From assembly GCA_020847545.1 (NCBI GenBank), contig JADLBV010000064.1:1-39239 (forward strand): 39,239 nt of DNA, written 5' to 3'. The DNA is from Phycisphaerales bacterium (GTDB lineage Bacteria > Planctomycetota > Phycisphaerae > Tepidisphaerales > Tepidisphaeraceae). The position numbers and the translations under genes were made by a program. Shown here one piece after another: positions 32,276 through 39,239 of the stretch. The number at the start of each line of letters is the position of its first letter. Position 1 is the stretch's first letter. Under the pieces are notes generated by a model. It made no database searches. It had not been told where the DNA came from and saw nothing but the letters and a program-made list of their open reading frames with translations.

Positions 32276-33061
32276 CTATGCGCCAGGCGTGACATGGCAG
32301 GTCGCGTAAGCCTGTGCAAGTCCCTGGAGCAGATCCGCCTTTGGCCGAAACTCGTGCGCCAGATATCCATCGTATCCTGTCGCCAAAATGGCTCGACAGA
32401 TCGCTGGATAATAAAGTTCCTGCTGGTCATCCATATCCTTGCGCCCCGGGCAACCGGCCGTATGAAAATGGCCGATCCACTGAATGTTGTCCTGAATCGT
32501 CCGGATGATGTCCCCTTCCATCACCTGCATATGATAGATGTCATACAGCAGCTTGACGCGCGGGCTGTTGACCCGCTTGCAAACCTCGACCCCCCATGCG
32601 GTGCGGTCGGCCTGATAGCCGGGATGATTGACCTTGGAATTCAGCAGTTCCATGTTCAGGTTGATTCCCGCCGATTCCGCGGCCGCGGCGACGCGCCTGA
32701 ACCCCCGCACGCATGCATTTAATCCATCCGCATCACTTTGTCCCTCGATATGGTTGCCGCTGAAGCAGATCAAGTTGGGAATCGCGTACCGCTTGGCCAC
32801 TTCGATCGACGCAAGAATCTCGTGCTCAATGCGATCGTGATCCTTTGGGTTATTCAACCCTTCGGTCAAGGAAGTATGGCCACACATGCTGGCCACGACC
32901 AACCCATTGGCCCGGGCGGTCTCCACCAGGGCGCCCAGCCCATCATCCCAAAACCAGAGTTCGATCCCTTTATACCCAATCGTGGCGGCCCGCTTGCACA
33001 GCTCGTTGAATTCCATGCCGTCTGGCTGGAAACAGGGATAGCAAAATGATTGCTTAAGCAT
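32276..33061 (-). CDS. TIM-barrel sugar isomerase/epimerase (hydroxypyruvate isomerase-like)
   Basis: The start at 33061 is favoured by AAGGA eight bases upstream (ATG at 33067 is only two bases from it). The 261-residue protein is an AP-endonuclease-2/xylose-isomerase-like barrel. Likely metal ligands are Glu in MELLNSK, Asp in LLYDIYHMQ, His in IGHFHTAG and Glu in YLAHEFRP. The segments IYHMQVMEGDI and IGHFHTAGCPGR resemble hydroxypyruvate isomerase (Hyi), and the inositol enzymes IolE and IolI share the fold. It is the last gene of the leftward operon DegT - amidohydrolase - isomerase, 42 bases after the amidohydrolase. The substrate is not visible; a keto- or amino-sugar is likely from context. 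Confidence 0.83.
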   Translation of the reverse strand: MLKQSFCYPCFQPDGMEFNELCKRAATIGYKGIELWFWDDGLGALVETARANGLVVASMCGHTSLTEGLNNPKDHDRIEHEILASIEVAKRYAIPNLICFSGNHIEGQSDADGLNACVRGFRRVAAAAESAGINLNMELLNSKVNHPGYQADRTAWGVEVCKRVNSPRVKLLYDIYHMQVMEGDIIRTIQDNIQWIGHFHTAGCPGRKDMDDQQELYYPAICRAILATGYDGYLAHEFRPKADLLQGLAQAYATCHVTPGA

Positions 33062-33103
33062 CGTCATGATCCTTCTGAATGTAACCAGGAATCCGCGCCG
33101 ACA

Positions 33104-34711
33104 TCACGGGCGAAGACTGTATCGCGTGAGCAGCTTTTTCAAGTTCTCACCCAGGATTTTGCGCTTATCGGTTTCGGAAATATACGCAAACAAAATAGGG
33201 CCAATTCCCCAGGAGATCGGCAAGTCGGTCAGATCCGAACCAAAGAGGAATCGATCCGCGCCGATCGTATCCACCACTTCTTCCACAATGCGGGGTTCAA
33301 GCACAGGACATGAGCAGACATACAAGTTCTGATACTTCTTCATGACCTGGGCATACTCCGTCGTGGTATGGCCGGTAAAAAAGCAGGCGTCAGGATAAGT
33401 GCTGACCAGCCGCTCCAATTGTTTAGCTCCCCCCCAGTAGTGATTCAAAATAAACTGCTTATGCTCATGCGCCCACTGACAGGCCACGTCGATATTAGGT
33501 CCTTCTTCGGGGTATGCTTGATAGGAGGGGATCAGCTTGATGCCGCGCATTCCCAGCTTCTGACAGCGCTCCAGTTCTTGACGCATAAAATCCGGTCCAC
33601 GGTGAGGATTGACCAGAGTAAATCCCACAAAGCGATCAGGATATTGATTGATGTATTCCAGCGCGCGGTTGTTGCCGTAAACCTCATCCGTAAAGACGCC
33701 CGACAGCGAGAAGACACAAACCTGCTGGACGCCAAACCGATCCATGTCATGAATCAATGATTCAACATCCCCGTCCGGGACATGATAATGGCCGCTCGTG
33801 CCGCCGACGTGGCCATGATTGTCGTATAGCTTGATCGTCTCCGGTTTTTGGCCGGTGCGTCCCCACTGCACCAGCTCATCGGCCGGCGGCTTTACCGTAA
33901 CCGCTGGATGAGCCGGCTGGCACCATTTGATCAGCCCGCGCAGATTATCTCCGGCAATCTTCCGCTTGTCCGCATCGCTGATTTCAGCACAGGCCACCGT
34001 CGCCTGTGTCAATCCAATCCCCAGCGTCGGCCAGTTGGAACCAAACAGCAGCCGCTCGGATCCCCACCGCTTGGTGACGTACTCAATCCCGTGGTGCAAC
34101 CAATAACAACTGACATCCAGATGAAGGTTGGGACAGGCATCAAACGCCTTGTAAAGCGCTCGCTGCGAACGACGGATACGAAATTCACTGACGATCACAG
34201 GCAACTGCGGCCAGCGACGACAAAGCCCCACCACCGCATCCAGGTCTGTTGAGTCTGTTTGCCACACCGGCCCAGGACCGACCTCATAGTGGCTCACAAA
34301 CACGGGCACTTTTTGCGCTGCCAGTGGTTCAATCAGCTCATCTATACTCCAGTCGTTCAGGGTGTAACGATACTGCCTGGGCAACAGATAAATACCCACC
34401 ACCTTATTGAGCCTCATCTGCCTGAGAATCTCATCAGGTGCGGGTGTTTCATCCGACCCAGGAGGCAACGCCACCCAAACCGGATGAAGCCGAGGGCTGG
34501 TCTTGACTTGATCCAGCACGCGCGGATTGCCATCCAGCGGACTGTTCTCGACACTCAGGCAATCCAGTACCAACGCCTCGGCCACGCCGCAGTGATCCAT
34601 GTCGCCAAGCAGATGCTCTACCGACCAGGGGCTGCGCAGGTCCATCGTCTGGCGCACATGCAAACCGACCTTGCAGTGAGCATCAAAAAAATTCCAGTCC
34701 ACCGGATTCAT
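33104..34711 (-). CDS. Two-domain amidohydrolase (amidohydrolase-2 family), N-terminal half probably inactive
   Basis: GAGG six bases upstream supports the ATG at 34711; the frame extends four codons to a TTG at 34723. The 535-residue protein is a tandem of two amidohydrolase-2 barrels. The second (about 290-535) has the expected metal ligands: DNHGHVGG (His-x-His), His in FILNHYWGG, His in FFTGHTT and Asp in LFGSDLTD. The first (about 5-265) aligns in style but reads DAHCKVG in place of His-x-His and LFGSNWP in place of Gly-Ser-Asp. Two ligands are thus lost, and a regulatory or structural role is likely. Members hydrolyse lactones or decarboxylate sugar-like acids. It follows the DegT gene by 33 bases. 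Confidence 0.83.
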   Translation of the reverse strand: MNPVDWNFFDAHCKVGLHVRQTMDLRSPWSVEHLLGDMDHCGVAEALVLDCLSVENSPLDGNPRVLDQVKTSPRLHPVWVALPPGSDETPAPDEILRQMRLNKVVGIYLLPRQYRYTLNDWSIDELIEPLAAQKVPVFVSHYEVGPGPVWQTDSTDLDAVVGLCRRWPQLPVIVSEFRIRRSQRALYKAFDACPNLHLDVSCYWLHHGIEYVTKRWGSERLLFGSNWPTLGIGLTQATVACAEISDADKRKIAGDNLRGLIKWCQPAHPAVTVKPPADELVQWGRTGQKPETIKLYDNHGHVGGTSGHYHVPDGDVESLIHDMDRFGVQQVCVFSLSGVFTDEVYGNNRALEYINQYPDRFVGFTLVNPHRGPDFMRQELERCQKLGMRGIKLIPSYQAYPEEGPNIDVACQWAHEHKQFILNHYWGGAKQLERLVSTYPDACFFTGHTTTEYAQVMKKYQNLYVCSCPVLEPRIVEEVVDTIGADRFLFGSDLTDLPISWGIGPILFAYISETDKRKILGENLKKLLTRYSLRP

Positions 34712-34744
34712 TGCGTACCTCAACCTTTACCACAACCCGCCGGC

Positions 34745-36076
34745 CTACCACCACTTTTTGGCATTGGGGGATGCCGTGCAGAACGCGGCCAAGACCTTGT
34801 TGACGCCATTGGCCACGGCGTCGCAATCCGCTTCGGTCCACCATTGATCCACATAGATGGCAATCTCGCGATGATACAAATCTTCGGCCACCGGGCACTG
34901 ATCCGCGCGGCTGTGCGCCTTGAGCGATCGTTGCAGCGGGAACATCTGGCTGCACAAATGCCAGTCAGGCCCATTGGTGGGTCCGCGCGATCCGCAGGGA
35001 ACCCCTTCGGCCTGAAACGCGGGGAGTAGCTTCTTTCGCAATTCGTGAGACTCCGGGAAAAACCGCAACTGATAGCCAACCGCCCCGTCACGGTCGTTGA
35101 TCGTCTGCGGATGAATCTCTTGAACAGGGGTCAATTGTCGCAGAACCCTTTGATAAGCATCGTGCGTGCGCTGCACAATTCCAGTCAACTTGCCAAGCTG
35201 AACCACATTGACGGCGGATTCCAGTTCCGAAAGACGATAATTGGTCCCTACAAACAATTCACCCTCATACCGTTCGGGCGCGAAGCGATCCTTCCGCCAC
35301 AAACCGCCACACTCGACCAACTGGTTGATGCGATCAAAGAGGCGTTCATCTCTCGCCAGAACCATGCCCCCTTCGCCGCCGCCAATGATCTTGTAAGCGG
35401 AAATGCTGAAGCATCCCACATCACCAATTGTACCGACACAACGACCCTTGTACTTCGCCCCGGGCGACTGGGCGCAATCCTCAATCACCTTGATCTTATG
35501 CTTCCTTGCGATCCGCATGATGGGATCCATGTCCGCCACGTTGCCCCAGTGGTGCGTCGGGGCAACCGCCACCGTTTGAGCGGTTATACAAGATTCGAGC
35601 TTTTTAGGATCCAGTTGCAGGGATTCATCAACGTCGCAAAACACCGGCGTGGCACCAGAAAGCGCCGCGGCCGCCGCCGTTGCCATAAAACCCAGCGCCG
35701 GCAGGATCACTTCCTTGCCGGGGCCAGCACCAACCGCCACCATCGCGGCGTGCAAAGCGCCTGTGCCAGAACTCACGCCCAGCGCGTAAGGAGAACCGAA
35801 CAGCTCGCGTGCAGCCGCTTCAAACCTTGAGCCGCTCGACGGCTGGGGAAATGTCGAAGCATACTTGGCCAGCGTGGGGCCTTCTCCCTGAAGGTCCTTA
35901 TCGGTCAGTGCGGACCGCAACCGCTGCATGGCATCGGGTTTGACGCCAAATCGCTCGGCGATGGCAAAAAGCTCCTCAACACCAATTTTGTTCTGAGAAT
36001 GTCCTTGTTTTGTGGTAAAAGCCTTTGGCCCACCATCAATCGCCAGAACCGATTTATTCGCCGTTGCTGTTGTCAT
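34745..36076 (-). CDS. DegT/DnrJ/EryC1/StrS-family PLP aminotransferase
   Basis: AGAGG eight bases upstream supports the start. The 443-residue protein has the sugar-aminotransferase features: VSSGTGALHAAM for phosphate binding, EVILPALGFMATAAAA, VIEDCAQSPGAKYKG with the PLP-binding Asp, and Lys229 in FSISAYKIIGGGEGGMV as the Schiff-base lysine. FVGTNYRLSELESAV follows. The family aminates keto-sugars or keto-cyclitols (for instance scyllo-inosose) using glutamate or glutamine; some members are dehydratases. The N-terminal 100 residues include a short helical extension. It is the first gene of a leftward three-gene operon and divergent from an AraC regulator, 108 bases apart. An aminated-sugar or aminocyclitol substrate is the best inference. 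Confidence 0.88.
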   Translation of the reverse strand: MTTATANKSVLAIDGGPKAFTTKQGHSQNKIGVEELFAIAERFGVKPDAMQRLRSALTDKDLQGEGPTLAKYASTFPQPSSGSRFEAAARELFGSPYALGVSSGTGALHAAMVAVGAGPGKEVILPALGFMATAAAAALSGATPVFCDVDESLQLDPKKLESCITAQTVAVAPTHHWGNVADMDPIMRIARKHKIKVIEDCAQSPGAKYKGRCVGTIGDVGCFSISAYKIIGGGEGGMVLARDERLFDRINQLVECGGLWRKDRFAPERYEGELFVGTNYRLSELESAVNVVQLGKLTGIVQRTHDAYQRVLRQLTPVQEIHPQTINDRDGAVGYQLRFFPESHELRKKLLPAFQAEGVPCGSRGPTNGPDWHLCSQMFPLQRSLKAHSRADQCPVAEDLYHREIAIYVDQWWTEADCDAVANGVNKVLAAFCTASPNAKKWW

Positions 36077-36184
36077 GTCGAATCCTCTTTAATATGTTCT
36101 ATCTTGCATTAGGCCCCATGCGTCCACAGCATGGATTCACCGCTATTGTTGTATATAACTTATAAAGTCAGTAATATTTTAGCT

Positions 36185-37066
36185 ATGGCAGATTTTGTAA
36201 ATTACATGAACAATACTGCACATACAAATGATTACGCGCTGGCCGAAAACGGGCTTCATGTGGTCTCCGCGGCATCTTTTCGGATGGACCGTACCGAGCC
36301 TAGCGGCATCTTGTCTCGCAGGGTGTGGACGCTGGAAATATTTACCTCCGGCCAGCTCTCGATCAGTATCGCTGAAACAAACTGGCGCACACTGGGTCAA
36401 AATCAAGGTGTGCTGTATTCCCCCGACACACCTTACCGTGAGAAAAATGCCGACCGCACTGCCTGTGAAAGCATCTGCCTGTTATTCGAGGTGGCACAAT
36501 CATCTGATCCCGGCGGGTGGACCCAGCGAATGAATCCGTATCGCATTGTTGAGGATCCTCAAACCCTGTTGGCCCCTCTGATCGACCAGGTTCTGCGTTA
36601 TCACCATCTCGCCGGACCTGATGCTCTGTTGGCCCGTGGCGCTTTTTTACAAGTGATGGGGTATCTGTTTCGTGCGGGACTGCGAGACGATCATCTGCTC
36701 ATCACCGAAAATCCCCTCCATGGAGACCTGCTGACCCGCGCGCATGGTTTTATGCGCGCCAATCTACACAAGCCGATTTCTTTGCCGGACTTTGCGGAGC
36801 ATTTGCAAATGACCGAGTCCGGCTTTTCCCATGCCTACAAGCGCCTCGCAGGCATCTCGCCCATGCTGAAATTGCGCCAGTTGCGGATTCAGGCGGCCAA
36901 ATCTCACATTGCCACGGGCCAGTATTCTCTGGCGCGCATCGCCCGCCTCACGGGCTTTGCCGATGCCTTTCATCTCTCCCGCACGTTCAAAAAAATAACC
37001 GGCCAAAGCCCCAGCAACTTCAGAAAGAAAATAAACGGGGACGCAGTCAGTGGGATCATTTCATAA
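36185..37066 (+). CDS. AraC-family transcriptional regulator of the divergent sugar operon
   Basis: The ATG at 36185 is used because the longer frame from 36131 would translate the AT-rich promoter-like stretch (TATAACTTATA at 36154-36164, a symmetric site). About 293 residues: an N-terminal sensor domain (LEIFTSGQLSISIAE, GVLYSPDTPYREKNAD) and a C-terminal HTH pair, ISLPDFAEHLQMTESGFSHA and LARIARLTGFADAFHLSRTF, ending GQSPSNFRKKI. It is divergent from the DegT-amidohydrolase-isomerase operon with a shared 108-base region, the usual arrangement for an AraC activator and its target. Ribosome binding is not obvious. The ligand is unknown but is expected to be the pathway substrate. Confidence 0.88.
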   Translation: MADFVNYMNNTAHTNDYALAENGLHVVSAASFRMDRTEPSGILSRRVWTLEIFTSGQLSISIAETNWRTLGQNQGVLYSPDTPYREKNADRTACESICLLFEVAQSSDPGGWTQRMNPYRIVEDPQTLLAPLIDQVLRYHHLAGPDALLARGAFLQVMGYLFRAGLRDDHLLITENPLHGDLLTRAHGFMRANLHKPISLPDFAEHLQMTESGFSHAYKRLAGISPMLKLRQLRIQAAKSHIATGQYSLARIARLTGFADAFHLSRTFKKITGQSPSNFRKKINGDAVSGIIS

Positions 37067-37093
37067 GGCGCGAATCGCGGTAGTATACGCCGC

Positions 37094-37702
37094 ATGCTCC
37101 GGGCATCGAACCAGAATTCAAATCATTGTTTGGCCGGCCCATTGGCCATCTGGCTGGTGCCGCAATTGTTGATGTTGGTGGCGTGCGCGGGTGGATGGGT
37201 CTGGAATCGCATCCAACCCCGGCCGGCGGATCGACTGGCGTTGCATCTGGTTGTCGCCACGCAGATCGTCGTGTTGTTTCTTTGTTTTCCGATGTTGGTG
37301 GATCGCTGGCGAAAGGGTGTGGTGATCGCCGCGGCGGTCGGGCCATTTGGGTTGATCTCAATGATCCTGGCGGGGGTCGGCTGGCCGGCCATGCTGTCGG
37401 CGGCCGTTTATGTGCTGCTCTGGATGTTCGCCCTGCGGCTGGTGATGACCTTACTCGTAAAACCGTCAATACAACTGTCTGCCTTCACGATTTTCAATGT
37501 CTGGCTGGGAATCGGCCCATTGGTCTGGTATCTGCGGCAGGAAATCGGCCAAAGCGCCCCGCAATCGGCCTGGTCCCCCCTGACGGCAGGGATGGGATTG
37601 ATCGATGAACCCTTTCGGGCGATTCCATATGCGATTCCCTTGGGCGCTGGATTGATTGCTGGTGTGATTTTTTTGATCCGACATCGGGTCAAATTGAAAT
37701 GA
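37094..37702 (+). CDS. Multi-pass membrane protein, function unknown
   Basis: The 202-residue protein has about five or six membrane segments, for instance LAIWLVPQLLMLVACAGGWV, LHLVVATQIVVLFLCFPMLV, VVIAAAVGPFGLISMILAGV, AMLSAAVYVLLWMFALRLVM and IPLGAGLIAGVIFLIRH. There are basic loops and a C-terminal HRVKLK. I recognise no family or catalytic motif. It starts 27 bases after the AraC stop, with TAGTATA just upstream, so it may be transcribed separately. It is followed by the DnaA-box/mraZ promoter region. The strong membrane pattern makes it likely a real gene; nothing more can be said. Confidence 0.65.
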   Translation: MLRASNQNSNHCLAGPLAIWLVPQLLMLVACAGGWVWNRIQPRPADRLALHLVVATQIVVLFLCFPMLVDRWRKGVVIAAAVGPFGLISMILAGVGWPAMLSAAVYVLLWMFALRLVMTLLVKPSIQLSAFTIFNVWLGIGPLVWYLRQEIGQSAPQSAWSPLTAGMGLIDEPFRAIPYAIPLGAGLIAGVIFLIRHRVKLK

Positions 37703-37731
37703 AGCACCTCTGGCCAAATGGCCGTGACAAG

Positions 37732-37751
37732 TTATCCACAACTTATGCACA
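37732..37751 (+). promoter_or_regulatory. Two tandem DnaA boxes
   Basis: TTATCCACA (37732-37740), a perfect consensus DnaA box, is followed two bases later by TTATGCACA (37743-37751), which also fits TTWTNCACA. Both are on the same strand and lie in the 208-base gap before mraZ. They could be part of an origin or a DnaA-responsive control element; no dnaA or dnaN gene is near. Confidence 0.65.
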
Positions 37752-37862
37752 TCAGTCGCGCAATTTTGGCCGGTTTTTTCCCGAAAATCACCCAATTTCC
37801 CGCCTGTCGGCAGATGTCGGCCATTGACTTGAAATAATCTCAACAATTTCCAAATTTCTTCC

Positions 37863-37890
37863 TTGTAAAAGTGGGAAGATGTGGTAGATA
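37863..37890 (+). promoter_or_regulatory. mraZ promoter with MraZ-box direct repeats
   Basis: TTGTAA (37863-37868) and TAGATA (37885-37890) are 16 bases apart. Between them are TGGGA (37872-37876) and TGGTA (37882-37886), spaced ten bases start-to-start. MraZ proteins bind TGGGN direct repeats with five-base spacers upstream of their own gene, so autoregulation is very likely. Confidence 0.7.
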
Positions 37891-37910
37891 TTCCCTATCG
37901 CTGAAAGTGA

Positions 37911-38390
37911 ATGGAAATATTTCCCTTGCGGCCCCTGATTTTATATGGCGAGTACGAGCTGACCATCGACGACAAGAATCGCTTGTTGATTCCATCGGAG
38001 GTTCGCAGGGCGTTGGATGGACAGCGGGATGGTGAGGCGTTTTTCCTGGTGGTGGGCGTCAATCGTCGCCCATGGTTGTATCCCGAAAAGGGGTACGAGG
38101 CATTGGTGGCAAGGGCGCAGCAGGAATTGACGCCAGCCGAGGATTTGCTGGCGTTTGATCAGATGAATTTCGCGATGGCCAGCAGGTTGGAATGGGACAA
38201 ACAAGGTCGCGTTTTGATGCCTGAAAAAACCTTGCGACGAACCAACGTGGGCAAGGATGTGACATTGATCGGCGTTCGCGATCATCTGGAGTTGTGGAAT
38301 CGAGGCGACTGGGAGCCGCATTTTGAGCAGCTTCTGGCGCGCGGGGCCGAGGTGGCCTTGAAGGCAAAACAAGCACGACAGACGCCTTAG
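37911..38390 (+). CDS. mraZ: Transcriptional regulator MraZ
   Basis: The 159-residue protein has two SpoVT/AbrB-type swapped-hairpin domains: YELTIDDKNRLLIPSEVRRA near residue 14, and LEWDKQGRVLMPEKTLRR near residue 85 followed by VTLIGVRDHLELWNRGDW. These are the MraZ hallmarks (D-D-K-x-R-L-x-I-P and D-x-x-G-R-V). MraZ forms ring oligomers that bind TGGGN repeats and control the division/wall cluster. Here rsmH (mraW), which normally follows directly, is absent: 38391 onward has no recognisable gene. The gene thus stands alone. The ATG at 37911 lacks a strong ribosome-binding site. Confidence 0.93.
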   Translation: MEIFPLRPLILYGEYELTIDDKNRLLIPSEVRRALDGQRDGEAFFLVVGVNRRPWLYPEKGYEALVARAQQELTPAEDLLAFDQMNFAMASRLEWDKQGRVLMPEKTLRRTNVGKDVTLIGVRDHLELWNRGDWEPHFEQLLARGAEVALKAKQARQTP

Positions 38391-38746
38391 TCACGGCATG
38401 ACAAATATCGCCGGCGTGTGGCGCAAGTCGATGCGACGATTGGATTTCGGGTTGGTGGCGGCCGTTGCGGCCGGGCATGGATTGAACAACGCAACGGCTC
38501 ATATTTGCGGGAGACTTCCAGGGAAGGATGCCTCCTACGCAGTGAGAAAAAGGCGAATGATCGATTCGCGGCCGAAAGGATCAAAGGCGCGGGCACGGAC
38601 GCGGTGCGCATTGATCCACGATGGGAATGGATGCCCGTCGATAAGGCTGATCATCAGTGCATGAAGCATGGGTGATTGGACTGGCCGTGAAGCGATGAGG
38701 TGTGGCCCGCCGGCGCATGAGGTTGTGGAGCCGGTCGGCGACATCT

Positions 38747-38825
38747 GGCATCCGTCCGCCGTTGGATGGTCTGACTTGAGGGTGATGGAACACCCCGATC
38801 AGACCACAAACGGCCGGCGGATGCC
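38747..38825. repeat. Long imperfect hairpin (79 nt)
   Basis: GGCATCCG...GGTCTGA (38747-38774) pairs with TCAGACC...CGGATGCC (38799-38825), with most positions matched. Inside it GGGTG pairs with CACCC around ATGGAA, giving one extended stem. It could be a structured RNA or a REP-like element; the function is unknown. Confidence 0.65.
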
Positions 38826-38885
38826 GATTTTGAACGTTTCGTGCCGGACTTACGTGCGATACGCGGAGTCGTCTCACGGATGGGG

Positions 38886-38960
38886 CCCTCGTTGTAACCG
38901 AGGGGGTAGGACGCCCGGCTCTGCCGTATCGTTTTCGCAACCGGCCGAATCGCGCCGGTT
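38886..38960. repeat. Two further hairpins
   Basis: CCCTCG and CGAGGG (38886-38904) and AACCGG and CCGGTT (38939-38960) form stems with loops of 7 and 10 bases. They add to the impression that the gene-poor stretch is structured, but neither carries a T tract. Confidence 0.45.
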
Positions 38961-39123
38961 ACAAACAACGACCGAACAATTCTACGATTGAAACGGCCGG
39001 CAGGCAAGTTTTTAATCGTAATTTCTTGCGTGAACACATTTTATGGTTGGGAGGGGGTGGATGATTTGGTGGATGGCTGTGAATGGGTCGTTGATCCAAA
39101 AACACTAAAACGGGGTCAGGAAG

Positions 39124-39146
39124 TAATGGCACTAAATCTAGCGTCG
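39124..39146 (+). repeat. 23-bp repeat, right copy (inverted relative to 89-111)
   Basis: Exact reverse complement of 89-111, preceded by GGGGTCAGGAAG. The remaining 93 bases to the window end hold no recognisable gene; any element the repeat belongs to would continue past the window. Confidence 0.6.
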
Positions 39147-39239
39147 GCGATTTTCGTCTCGCCTGTAAATCTTTGAGTAAAAAGCAGTTGCGCGGTGGTT
39201 GGCGCAAGCCAAGGCCTCCTGGATGATGTGGTCGTCTCA

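Larger units (their letters stand above)
38391..39123. other. Gene-poor, hairpin-rich stretch
   Basis: I see no convincing coding region on either strand: the open frames (up to 127 codons) have no family motifs, odd composition and no ribosome-binding sites. The stretch does contain several hairpins (listed separately) and looks like non-coding, repeat-derived DNA inserted where rsmH would be expected. I looked for the conserved cores of RNase P RNA, tmRNA and SRP RNA and did not find them. Confidence 0.5.

Noticed and set aside
35045-35830. Plus-strand open frame of 261 codons opposite the DegT gene
   Set aside because: Antisense to an intact aminotransferase, low-complexity basic composition, no start signal.
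37703-37910. Full replication origin around the two DnaA boxes
   Set aside because: Only two boxes are present, with no dnaA/dnaN neighbour and no clear unwinding element; kept only as a possible regulatory or origin fragment.
38418-38675. 85-codon frame after mraZ as a possible small gene
   Set aside because: No family resemblance, no ribosome-binding site and unusual composition; not enough support to call it.
38654-39037. 127-codon minus-strand frame
   Set aside because: It overlaps the strong hairpins and shows no domain, so it is probably non-coding.
38391-39110. RNase P RNA, tmRNA or SRP RNA next to mraZ
   Set aside because: None of the conserved cores (for example the GAGGAAAGTCC element of RNase P RNA, the tmRNA tRNA-like end, or the SRP GGAAGCAGCC loop) was found on either strand.

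Overview
The window looks like chromosomal DNA from a planctomycete, most likely the Phycisphaerae. The evidence is the combination of three secreted PEP-CTERM proteins, two 'H-X9-DG' type II pseudopilin-like proteins, a DUF4091/GH123-type hydrolase, and peptidoglycan genes, including a MurE with the DNPR motif for meso-diaminopimelate. The assignment rests on gene families only; no rRNA is present.

Layout. (1) 1-660: a short inverted-repeat copy, an RHS-repeat gene remnant and tRNA-Ala(CGC). (2) 669-6899: a LacI regulator under a perfect 24-bp palindrome, followed in one operon by a PEP-CTERM LamG protein, a pseudopilin and an 1141-aa candidate glycoside hydrolase. (3) 6976-9666: an SGNH-like protein and an MBOAT acyltransferase (polysaccharide O-acylation), then a hairpin repeat and a stand-alone receiver-domain protein. 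(4) 10575-16044: RNase D, then murE-murF-mraY. (5) 16098-21638: a second polysaccharide module. A GntR-LacI hybrid regulator and a GH123-like hydrolase point left, a pseudopilin and a DNRLRE PEP-CTERM protein point right, and the shared control region carries inverted repeats. (6) 21828-26459: tRNA-Ser(TGA), a PEP-CTERM protein, hemL and an SH3-domain envelope protein. (7) 26470-28736: a ferritin-like DUF455-type protein divergent from an AraC regulator. (8) 28737-31128: a possible integrase tail remnant, tRNA-Gln(CTG), ddl and an ftsQ-like gene separated by a hairpin repeat. (9) 31338-37066: a sugar or aminocyclitol cluster made of a PIG-L-like protein, a TIM-barrel isomerase, a two-domain amidohydrolase, a DegT aminotransferase and a divergent AraC regulator. 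(10) 37094-39239: a membrane protein, two DnaA boxes, mraZ with its own operator, and about 850 bp without a recognisable gene but rich in hairpins.

How it works together. Modules 2 and 5 share one plan: a sugar-type repressor, a surface PEP-CTERM protein, a pseudopilin-like protein and a large secreted hydrolase. Each probably handles one complex glycan. Module 9 looks like intracellular conversion of an unusual, perhaps amino- or acetyl-substituted, sugar. The wall-synthesis genes that are one dcw cluster in many bacteria are split here into three places (murE-murF-mraY, ddl-ftsQ, mraZ). The strongest candidates for something undescribed are the repeated regulator/PEP-CTERM/pseudopilin/hydrolase module, the orphan hydrolase at 3474-6899, and the 31-37 kb cluster, whose PIG-L-like protein and first amidohydrolase domain have both lost expected catalytic residues.
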